DNA of 64,000 nucleotides, taken from Burkholderiales bacterium. GTDB taxonomy: Bacteria > Pseudomonadota > Gammaproteobacteria > Burkholderiales > Nitrosomonadaceae. The stretch spans positions 367,753-431,752 of the forward strand of contig JABTUQ010000002.1 of the NCBI GenBank assembly GCA_015075225.1, written 5' to 3'. Below the pieces are notes generated by a model. That model saw nothing but the letters and a program-made list of their open reading frames with translations. It ran no database searches and was not told where the DNA came from. Positions 11,593 through 19,373 of the stretch are shown one piece after another (the stretch's first letter is position 1; each line of letters begins with the position of its first letter). The position numbers and the translations under genes were made by a program.

Positions 11593-13092
11593 ATGGAAAG
11601 TAGTTTCAATCTGATTGATGAGCCGTGGATACCCGTGGCCGATTATGAGCGGGTAAGCCTGCGCGATATCTTCAGCCGATCAGAGTATCAAAGCCTGGGT
11701 GGTAATCCAGTACAGAAAATTGCTGTATTCAAATTGTTGCTGGCTATTGCTCAGGCAGCTGCTACGCCCGCAGACGAAAAAGAATGGCGAGAGCAGGGTG
11801 CGCAGGGCATGGCAGAAAAATGCCTCGCCTATCTGGATAAATGGCACGACCGTTTTTTTCTCTATGGGGAAAAGCCGTTTTTGCAGATGCCGGCGATTGC
11901 TGCAGCTAGAGCGTTGTCTTTTGGTGCGTTTCTGCCGGAAGTCTCGACTGGAAATACCACTATATTGACCCAATCCCAAGTGGAAACAAATCTTTCGGAT
12001 GCCGACAGGGCTTTGATTGTTTTACTGCAAATGGGCTTTGCCTTGTCGGGTAAAAAAACCGATAACGGTGTAGTGCTATCAGCTGGATATGTCGGTAAAC
12101 GCAACGACAAAGGCAAGCCTTCCACAGGTAAACCAGGGCCATCTGTTGCACATATGGGACTGCTGCATAACTTCGTTATGGCGAAGAGCATCCTTGATTC
12201 CATTTGTTTGAATTTACTATCTGCACAGGCCATAGATTCCACTGGGATTTTCACTGCTGGTGTAGGTACTGCCCCGTGGGAGAACATGCCGCAAGGTGAA
12301 GCCTGTGCTACGGCTAGCCAGTTGAAACAATCCTATATGGGACGGTTGATACCTCTGTGCCGATTCTGTTTGCTGGCCGATGAAGGAATGCCTTACTCGG
12401 AGGGTATTGCTCATGCTGGTTACAAGGAAGGCATGCAGGATCTCAGTGTGGCGATTGATAGTTCAGGTAAAGAGCCTAGAGCCCAATGGGTAGATCCGAA
12501 TAAGAGGCCATGGCGTGAACTAATCAGCCTGCTCAGTTTCATTGATCAGTCCGGCGGCAGCGGGTTTCAGAGCTGGCAGATACGCTTCGGCCTGGACAGG
12601 GCGAGGGATGCGCAGAAAGTTTTTAGTATCTGGTCGGGCGGATTACGAGTTAGCAGTAATGCAGGCGAACAGTATGTCTCAGGCACGGATGATGTGGTCG
12701 AATCAAATATCTGGCTGGAAAGCGAAGCGCTGGGTCAGAGTTGGTTTGAGCAATTGAAACAGGAAATGGATGGGCTGGATGATTTGGCCAAGGCCCTGTA
12801 CGGCCGGGTACTGGCTTATTTCAAGGGGCTTACTGTAGATGGCAAAAACACCGCAGCCCAGGCAACCAATATGTTCTGGCAACTTTGCGAGCGGGATTTT
12901 CAAGAGCTGGTAAACAGCTGCGACACTACAGATGAAACCAAGAAAACCAGGCAGCAACTCCGGCGCAAGTTTGCCGGTTATCAGCACCAGTCCTATGATC
13001 ATTTTTGCCCCAACGAAACCGCACGGCAAATAGATGCCTGGGCACACAACCGCCCCAATCATTACAAATACATCAGTCAGGAGGCTTCATGA
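11593..13092 (+). CDS. cse1: Cascade large subunit Cse1 (CasA, Cas8e)
   Basis: Large subunit of the type I-E Cascade complex; it recognises the PAM and recruits Cas3. The 499-residue protein begins with the typical SFNLIDEPWIPV and carries the family's pattern through FLYGEKPFLQMP and a C-terminal helical-bundle region. E. coli CasA has 502 residues. A GGAGAGGG ribosome site precedes the ATG. Its stop overlaps the start of cse2 (ATGA), indicating translational coupling in the cas operon. Confidence 0.95.
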   Translation: MESSFNLIDEPWIPVADYERVSLRDIFSRSEYQSLGGNPVQKIAVFKLLLAIAQAAATPADEKEWREQGAQGMAEKCLAYLDKWHDRFFLYGEKPFLQMPAIAAARALSFGAFLPEVSTGNTTILTQSQVETNLSDADRALIVLLQMGFALSGKKTDNGVVLSAGYVGKRNDKGKPSTGKPGPSVAHMGLLHNFVMAKSILDSICLNLLSAQAIDSTGIFTAGVGTAPWENMPQGEACATASQLKQSYMGRLIPLCRFCLLADEGMPYSEGIAHAGYKEGMQDLSVAIDSSGKEPRAQWVDPNKRPWRELISLLSFIDQSGGSGFQSWQIRFGLDRARDAQKVFSIWSGGLRVSSNAGEQYVSGTDDVVESNIWLESEALGQSWFEQLKQEMDGLDDLAKALYGRVLAYFKGLTVDGKNTAAQATNMFWQLCERDFQELVNSCDTTDETKKTRQQLRRKFAGYQHQSYDHFCPNETARQIDAWAHNRPNHYKYISQEAS

Positions 13093-13631
13093 TGGAGCAA
13101 GACCAGCAGGCGCTTGTAAAAATGAAAAGCAAGGAACAGCAATTTGTGCAGTTCATTATTGAGCGCTGCATGCAGGATAAAGGGTTTGCTGCCCGCCTGC
13201 GTCGCGCAGATAATCCGGCAACCGAATACCAAAGCTGGGAAATTCTCGGCCCCTGGGTGGATCTGGAAGACAGGTATCAACGGCTGCCCTATGCCACCAT
13301 TGCAGCCGCTATTGGGCGCGCCAAGGTTGATACCAACGGTAAGCTGTCACTGGGCAAGGCGATTGCTGATGCCTATGCGGAAAAGGGTTCAACCCAATAT
13401 AGTGATCAGGCCAAGGCAAGGCTTCGCCGCTTGCTTACCTGCGACAGCGTAGAAGAAGTTTGCCGCGTTATCCGTCCAGTGCTGGCCCTGATTGACAGCA
13501 AGCTGGGCCATCCGCTGGATTACGTCAAATTATTGCGCGAGCTGCGCTATTTTGGCGAGAAAAGTAAAATTCACTGGGCACAGGATTTTTACGGTCAGCG
13601 TGCCAAAGAAGGACAGGAGATCGGTGAATGA
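13089..13631 (+). CDS. cse2: Cascade small subunit Cse2 (CasB)
   Basis: Small subunit, two copies per Cascade, that stabilises crRNA and displaced DNA strand. The all-helical 180-residue protein starts MMEQDQQALVKMKSKEQQFV and contains RLRRADNPA, a typical Cse2 feature. The frame is open upstream to 13005, but the ATG at 13089 overlapping the cse1 stop is the natural start; a second ATG at 13092 is also possible. The 3' end overlaps cas6e by four bases (ATGA). Confidence 0.92.
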   Translation: MMEQDQQALVKMKSKEQQFVQFIIERCMQDKGFAARLRRADNPATEYQSWEILGPWVDLEDRYQRLPYATIAAAIGRAKVDTNGKLSLGKAIADAYAEKGSTQYSDQAKARLRRLLTCDSVEEVCRVIRPVLALIDSKLGHPLDYVKLLRELRYFGEKSKIHWAQDFYGQRAKEGQEIGE

Positions 13632-14272
13632 AGCTGATTGCCAGTGTTTTCCACCTCGACCGGAAAGCAGTACAAGCATTAAAAATCAACGATGCTTATG
13701 GTCTGCACAAAGCGGTATACAGCCTGTTTCCAGATATACGCAGTGCGGAAGAAAAGCAGGACAACACCCCCAGTGGATTTCTGTATGCCGATCAGGGGGG
13801 GGATTACAAATCACACAAAATTCTACTTCTGTCCAATCGCCAACCCATGGCACAGATAGAAGGCCAGTACGGCGAAGTACAGAGCAAGCCGATTTCGGCT
13901 GATTTTCTGCAGCACGGTATTTACCGCTTCAAGGTTGTGGTGAACCCGACCCGTCGTGACAATGCCAGCCGTAAACTGATACCGGTCAAAGGGCGTGAAG
14001 CCATTGCTCAGTGGTTTATCGAGCGTGCCCAACAAAGCTGGGGTTTCAAAGTGATGCCCTCGCAGCTGCAGGTGGACCGCATTGATGTTTTGCAATTCAA
14101 GGATAAAGCCCAGCGCAGCATTACGCTGGCGCAAGCACAGGTTCAGGGCGTACTTCAGGTTGACGATCATCAGCAATTTATCCAGAGCTTCAGCCAGGGC
14201 ATTGGCCGAGGCCGTGCTTTCGGTTGTGGCCTTCTGCAAATCGTGCCTGTAGTTGAAAACCCGTTTGCCTGA
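13628..14272 (+). CDS. cas6e: Cas6e (CasE) CRISPR RNA endoribonuclease
   Basis: Cuts the pre-crRNA within each repeat and stays bound to the hairpin in Cascade. The 214-residue protein has LHKAVYSLFP near its N-terminus, where His27 is the likely counterpart of the catalytic His20 of E. coli Cas6e, and the glycine-rich RNA-binding loop GIGRGRAFGCGLL near the C-terminus. It overlaps cse2 by 4 bp. Its place before cas7 differs from the E. coli order, where it follows cas5. Confidence 0.93.
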   Translation: MKLIASVFHLDRKAVQALKINDAYGLHKAVYSLFPDIRSAEEKQDNTPSGFLYADQGGDYKSHKILLLSNRQPMAQIEGQYGEVQSKPISADFLQHGIYRFKVVVNPTRRDNASRKLIPVKGREAIAQWFIERAQQSWGFKVMPSQLQVDRIDVLQFKDKAQRSITLAQAQVQGVLQVDDHQQFIQSFSQGIGRGRAFGCGLLQIVPVVENPFA

Positions 14273-14311
14273 TTTTTACCTATCTCGTATTTATCCATAG
14301 AGGAACACACC

Positions 14312-15340
14312 ATGGTCAACTCATACACTAATACCCGCATCGAGTTTCACATCCTGCAGTCTTTCCCGGTGACCTGTCTCAACCGTGATGATGTCGGCGC
14401 ACCTAAAACCGCCGTGATTGGCGGCACTACTCGTTCCCGTGTCAGTTCGCAAAGCTGGAAGCGTCAAGTAAGACTGGCTTTGCAGGATTTCGGGATTAAA
14501 TTGGGCATCCGTACCAAAAAAATTGAGCCACTGATGGCCGAGTCTTGCAAGGCTGCAGGTGCCAGCGAAGAGCAAGCCCAGGTATGTGCAGCAGCCATCG
14601 CCAAAGCCTTGAGTGACGATACCTTGCTGTTTATCAGCGCAACTGAAGCCGAAGCATTTGCAGCGTATGCCAAGGAGCTGGAGTTTGATGCCAGCAAACT
14701 GAAAGACAAGGAACTGGCCAAAGTCGCCAAAAAAGCCCTGAATCCCGCCGTGGACGCGCTGGATATTGCACTGTTTGGCCGCATGGTGGCCAAGGCGGCC
14801 GACATGAATGTTGAGGCAGCAGCTTCCTTTGCTCATGCTATTTCCACCCACCGTGTCAGCAACGAAGTGGAGTTTTTCACAGCACTGGATGATATGCAGG
14901 ATGAGCCGGGTTCCGCACACATGGGTAGTCTGGAATTCAACTCGGCCACTTACTACCGCTATATCAGCCTTGATCTTGGCCAGCTGGCGCAAACCCTGGG
15001 CGAAGATGCTGATCTGAAACCGGCTATTGAGGCCTTTACCAAAGCCTTGTTTGTTGCTGTACCCAGTGCCCGCCAAACCACCCAGTCTGGTGCCAGCCCG
15101 TGGGAGTTTGCCCGTGTGCTGGTACGCAAAGGGCAGCGCCTGCAGGTGCCATTTGAGACTGCAGTCAAAGCGGAGCAGGGCGGCTATTTGCAATCCAGCA
15201 TCAATACACTGAAGGCTTATCTGGATAAAAAGGAAAAAATGACCGGCAGCCTGTTTGGTAAGCAAGCCAGTTACGACTGGGGTGAAAACGAAGATTACCC
15301 GATTGACCAGCTGATTGCTGACTTGCAGAGCCATGTTTGA
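14312..15340 (+). CDS. cas7: Cascade backbone subunit Cas7 (CasC, Cse4)
   Basis: Forms the six-copy helical backbone that holds the crRNA spacer. The 342-residue protein begins with the characteristic RIEFHILQSFPVTCLNRDD and GAPKTAVIGGTTRSRVSSQSWKR, and has HRVSNEVEFFTALDD and SLEFNSATYYRY further on. E. coli CasC has 363 residues. A GAGGAA ribosome site stands before the ATG. There are 39 bp after cas6e, one of the larger gaps in this otherwise tightly packed operon. Confidence 0.95.
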   Translation: MVNSYTNTRIEFHILQSFPVTCLNRDDVGAPKTAVIGGTTRSRVSSQSWKRQVRLALQDFGIKLGIRTKKIEPLMAESCKAAGASEEQAQVCAAAIAKALSDDTLLFISATEAEAFAAYAKELEFDASKLKDKELAKVAKKALNPAVDALDIALFGRMVAKAADMNVEAAASFAHAISTHRVSNEVEFFTALDDMQDEPGSAHMGSLEFNSATYYRYISLDLGQLAQTLGEDADLKPAIEAFTKALFVAVPSARQTTQSGASPWEFARVLVRKGQRLQVPFETAVKAEQGGYLQSSINTLKAYLDKKEKMTGSLFGKQASYDWGENEDYPIDQLIADLQSHV

Positions 15341-15348
15341 GGTGCGAC

Positions 15349-16074
15349 ATGAGTGAACCTTATTTGCTGATGTGGCTGGAAGCGCCATTGCAAGCCTGGG
15401 GGCACGACTCCAGATTTGGTCGGCGGGATAGTCTGGATTTTCCAACTAAATCCGGTGTTCTCGGTTTGTTGTGCTGTGCACTGGGTAAAAGTGGAAAGCA
15501 AACCGACTGGCTGGCGTGTTGGGCAAAACGCGATATGGTGGTACAGGCTTTTGTACCGCAGGACAAACATGGTCAACCGCTGCCGCGTTTGCCCATGCTG
15601 CGGGATTTTCATATGGTGGGCAGTGGCTATGACGATGCCGACCCCTGGCAAACATTGCTGATTCCGAAGAAAAGTGATGGCAGCAAGGCGGTAGGTGGTG
15701 GCACCAAAATGACTTATCGCTACTACCTGCAGGACATGGCCTTTGCCGTGGCCTTACAGGGGCCGCAGGCCGAGCTGGAAGCGCTGCAGCAAGCGTTACA
15801 CAACCCAGTCTGGGATCTGTATTTGGGACGTAAAAACTGCGTGCCAACAGAGCTGATTGGGCAGGGCGTGTATGCTGATCTGGAAGCGGCTTTGGGCCAG
15901 GCAGATGAGTTGGCGAACGATGTTGAACGGCAGATTAAGCGTGTGACTGCTTTCAAGATATTGCAGGGAGAGCATGAAGGCGACGAAGTGCTGACGCTCA
16001 ATGATGTGCCTCTGCAGTTTGGCGAGCACAAGTTATACCGTGATCGGCGCGTGACCATTGTTAAATATGGCTGA
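15349..16074 (+). CDS. cas5: Cascade subunit Cas5 (CasD)
   Basis: Binds the 5' handle of the crRNA in Cascade. The 241-residue protein starts MSEPYLLMWLEAPLQAWG, the usual Cas5e N-terminus, followed by RDSLDFPTKSGVLGLLCCALG. It ends with the VTIVKYG strand. The frame is open to 15337, but the ATG at 15349 with GAGGTG upstream is preferred. Its last codons overlap the start of cas1. Confidence 0.94.
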   Translation: MSEPYLLMWLEAPLQAWGHDSRFGRRDSLDFPTKSGVLGLLCCALGKSGKQTDWLACWAKRDMVVQAFVPQDKHGQPLPRLPMLRDFHMVGSGYDDADPWQTLLIPKKSDGSKAVGGGTKMTYRYYLQDMAFAVALQGPQAELEALQQALHNPVWDLYLGRKNCVPTELIGQGVYADLEAALGQADELANDVERQIKRVTAFKILQGEHEGDEVLTLNDVPLQFGEHKLYRDRRVTIVKYG

Positions 16075-16951
16075 ACCACAGGAAGTACAGCGCTTACTGG
16101 TCAAGGTGACCCGCGAAACCTTGCCCCAGATAAAAGACAAGTATCCGTTCATTTATCTGGAGCGTGGCCGATTGGAAATCGACGACAGCAGCATAAAATG
16201 GATTGATGCCAACGGACAGGTCATCCCGCTGCCGGTTGCCACTCTCAATTGTTTGTTGCTTGGACCCGGCACCAGTATCACCCATGAAGCAGTCAAGGTA
16301 GCCGCTGCGGCTAACTGCTCGGTTTGCTGGGTGGGTGAGGATAGCCTGCTATTTTATGCGGCAGGTTTTGTTCCTACCGCAGATACTCGTAACTTGCGTC
16401 AGCAAATGGAACTGGCTACTGATCCTGAGCAGGCACTAGCCGTAGCGCGGCGTTTTTTTGCCAGACGCTTCCCGGATGCGGATCTGCAGGATAAAACCTT
16501 GCAACAGATGATGGGTATGGAGGGCCATCGGGTACGCGCTCTTTACCAGGCCAAGGCCGAGCAATATCAGGTCGGCTGGAAAGGGCGCCAGTTTGTACCC
16601 AATAAATTTGAGATGAGTGATGTCACTAACCAGATTCTGACCGCCAGCAATGCTGCACTCTACGGAATCTTGAGCTCGGCGGTGCATAGTCTGGGCTATT
16701 CTCCGCATATTGGCTTTATCCATTCGGGCAGCCCCTTGCCATTCATTTATGACCTGGCTGATCTTTACAAGGAGTATTTGTGTATTGATCTTGCTTTTTC
16801 GCTTACAAAGGATATGGCAGGACGTTACAACAAACACAAGATTTCAGCTGTTTTTCGGAAGCGTGTGCTGGAAATGAATCTATTGGAGCAGGTTGTACTG
16901 GATATTGCTGAGCTATTTGGAGAAAAGCGTGCTCGTCGTTCTGGCAAATGA
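16067..16951 (+). CDS. cas1: Cas1 integrase (type I-E)
   Basis: Metal-dependent integrase that, with Cas2, inserts new spacers at the leader end of the array. The 294-residue protein has GPGTSITHEAVKVAAAANCSVCWVGE in the N-terminal region, and the probable catalytic residues lie in MGMEGHRVRALY (Glu), SPHIGFIHSG (His) and PFIYDLADLYK (Asp). The ATG at 16067 overlaps the cas5 stop. The 3' end overlaps cas2 by 23 bp. Confidence 0.95.
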   Translation: MAEPQEVQRLLVKVTRETLPQIKDKYPFIYLERGRLEIDDSSIKWIDANGQVIPLPVATLNCLLLGPGTSITHEAVKVAAAANCSVCWVGEDSLLFYAAGFVPTADTRNLRQQMELATDPEQALAVARRFFARRFPDADLQDKTLQQMMGMEGHRVRALYQAKAEQYQVGWKGRQFVPNKFEMSDVTNQILTASNAALYGILSSAVHSLGYSPHIGFIHSGSPLPFIYDLADLYKEYLCIDLAFSLTKDMAGRYNKHKISAVFRKRVLEMNLLEQVVLDIAELFGEKRARRSGK

Positions 16952-17216
16952 TCTACCTCCGGCTGTACGTGGACGAATGAAGCTATGGTTTACTGAGCCT
17001 CGTGCCAATGTATTTGTGTCGGGCATCAAGGATTCGGTAGCACTAACGGTAATTGATTATCTGCAAAAGCATTGTCCGCCCGAGTCAGGCGTGATGATTT
17101 TTCGTTCCTTGCCAAAAGCGCCAGGCTATGAAATTCAGACGATTGGACCGACCCGGAAGATGTTGATGGAAATCAGCGGATTGCAGTTGATCGTCGAAAC
17201 TCTAAAAAATCAGTAA
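16929..17216 (+). CDS. cas2: Cas2 (type I-E), GTG start
   Basis: Small dimeric partner of Cas1 that organises the spacer-integration complex. Translation from the GTG at 16929 gives 95 residues beginning MLVVLANDLPPAVRGRMKLW, the typical I-E Cas2 start; a GGAG site lies at 16919-16922 inside cas1. Upstream codons in the same frame (from 16893) do not look like Cas2. The gene ends 47 bp before the first CRISPR repeat. Confidence 0.93.
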   Translation: MLVVLANDLPPAVRGRMKLWFTEPRANVFVSGIKDSVALTVIDYLQKHCPPESGVMIFRSLPKAPGYEIQTIGPTRKMLMEISGLQLIVETLKNQ

Positions 17217-17263
17217 TCCGAATATCTTGTGATTTGATTGGAGTTCCTTAACAATATGTTGCT
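17217..17263 (+). promoter_or_regulatory. CRISPR leader (short)
   Basis: AT-rich 47-bp gap between the cas2 stop and the first repeat. New spacers should enter at this side, because the repeats read in the same orientation as the cas genes and the first repeats are perfect. It is short for a type I-E leader; part of the leader function may lie within cas2. Confidence 0.6.
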
Positions 17264-19373
17264 GTCTTCCCCACGCCCGTGGGGGTGTTTCTGAAGCTCC
17301 ACTGCTTACAATGACCAAACGCCTGTCTTCCCCACGCCCGTGGGGGTGTTTCCAGCATAGCCTCCTCAGAGGATTGATAGTCGCCGTCTTCCCCACGCCC
17401 GTGGGGGTGTTTCCTCGCATCCACGACAGCAGTCCCGCTATCCCCAGTCTTCCCCACGCCCGTGGGGGTGTTTCCTGACCTCGATCTCGGTGTCGATGTG
17501 CCTGGGTCTTCCCACGCCCGTGGGGGTGTTTCTCAAATCTCAGGCGGAGAAGGCGCGAGCGGAGCGTCTTCCCCACGCCCGTGGGGGTGTTTCCTGATCG
17601 CCGCGCTGAAGGCTAAGTACAAAACGGTCTTCCCCACGCCCGTGGGGGTGTTTCTTTTGGTGTGTACGTCTACGATTCCGCAAATGAGTCTTCCCACGCC
17701 GTGGGGTGTTTCACCTGCTGATCGGCTATCGGCATATTGTCGGGTCTTCTCACGCCCGTGGGGTGTTTTCTGGCAGGTACGCGCACGGTGTTGACCAGCA
17801 GTGCCTTCCCACGCCCGTGGGGTGTTTCTGGCATCACTGATACTGGGACTTCCAGCGGTTCAGTCTTCCCACGCCCGTGGGGGTTGGCGATTCCGTGTTG
17901 CAAGACCCCTGCAAAGAGTCTTCCCCACGCCCGTGGGGGTAAGCGTTTCTCTGGTACACCCTGCACAGTGAATGTGCGACGGTCTTCCCCACGCCCGTGG
18001 GGGTGTTTCCATGCGTCAAGGATATAAGTATCAGTACTCACCGTCTTCCCCACGCCCGTGGGGGTGTTTCCGTCCAGGCCGGCCGCTTGGTTCACTTGGG
18101 CCTGTCTTCCACGCCTGGGTGTTTCCATTTGACCACTAAACGGACTCATCACCAGCCGGTCTTCCTACGCCCGTGGGGGTGTTTCTGGCTTCCGCGCTGG
18201 CGACGGAGTTGACTAGGGGTCTTCCCCACGCCCGTGGGGGTGTTTCTGAGCAAGCTGGGCAAAGCCCTTTTTGCGGCATGTCTTCCCCACGCCCGTGGGG
18301 GTGTTTCTGTGGTCGGCGTGGAACCGGAGGATGAAAGCTGGTCTTCCCCACGCCCGTGGGGGTGTTTCCTCGCTACAATGCGAAGAGGTTCTGACCAGAG
18401 TCTTCCTACGCTGTGGGTGTTTCCGCACAACGGAGAATTCAAAGAAGCGCTGGTGTCTTCCCCACGCCCGTGGGGGTGTTTCCGTTTAAAAAAGTAGCAA
18501 AACGATTTGAAGTGGTCTCCCCACGCCCGTGGGGGTGTTTCCATTAGCTCTTGCAGCGCGGCGTGTGTTGATGGGGTCTTCCCACGCCCGTGGGGTGTTT
18601 CTAGCCGCCGCTGTCGTACCATACTACTGAAGCTGTCTTCCCCACGCCCGGTGGGGGTACTCTGATATTGGCAAATCGACTGACGCGCGCGCAGTCTTCC
18701 CCACGCCCGTGGGGTGTTTCCGGTTTTGCCATAAACTCTGACATGTACTCGTTGTCTTCCCCACGCCCGTGGGGGTGTTTCTCCAGCACTATCGCGCGAA
18801 AAATCCCCGTATTTGTCTTCCCACGCCCGTGGGGGTGTTTTACAAGGCATGAAGCATTTGCAGTTCCATGCAGTCTTCCCCACGCCCGTGGGGTGTTTCT
18901 CTTCCTGTTGTCCCTGCTAAGCTTGGTAAAGTCTTCACGCCCGTGGGTGTTTCAAGTCACTTTCGTGAACGAGCTTGGAGAAGTTAATTTCCCCACGCCC
19001 GTGGGGGTGTTTCATCAGCACCAAGAACAGCAATCCTTTGCTATGTCTTCCCACGCCCGTGGGGTGTTTCCACGCCATCCCGCTCTGCTTTTACTTTCTC
19101 AATGTCTTCCCCACGCCCGTGGGGTGCTTCATAACCTGGTGACGAAGAGACTTTCCAACGCTGTCTTCCCCACGCCCGTGGGGGTGTTTCTAGCCCATGC
19201 GTATGGCATCGCGCGCAGGCATAGTCTTCCCCACGCCCGTGGGGGTGTTTCTAATGCTTTTTCCTGCTCCAGTTGCCGCTTCGAGTCTTCCCCACGCCCG
19301 TGGGGGTGTTTCCGTCCGTTCCGCTGATCCTACATATCGGACGTCGTCTTCCCCACGCCCGTGGGGGTGTTTC
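17264..19373 (+). CRISPR. Type I-E CRISPR array, 36 repeats and 35 spacers
   Basis: The consensus repeat is 28 bp, starts GTCTTCCCC, has the palindromic core CCCCACGCCCGTGGGG and ends GGGGTGTTTC. Intact units have a 61-bp period (28 + 33). I count repeat starts at 17264, 17325, 17386, 17447 and onward to 19285 and 19346. The first four and the last four are intact, while many in between (for example at 17506, 17688, 17744, 17803, 18104, 18400, 18873 and 18931) lack bases, mostly from C or G runs; together 53 bases are missing relative to a perfect 61-bp period. The first repeat lies next to cas2. The spacers appear unique to each other. ORFs read through the array on either strand are artefacts of the repeat. 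Confidence 0.98.
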
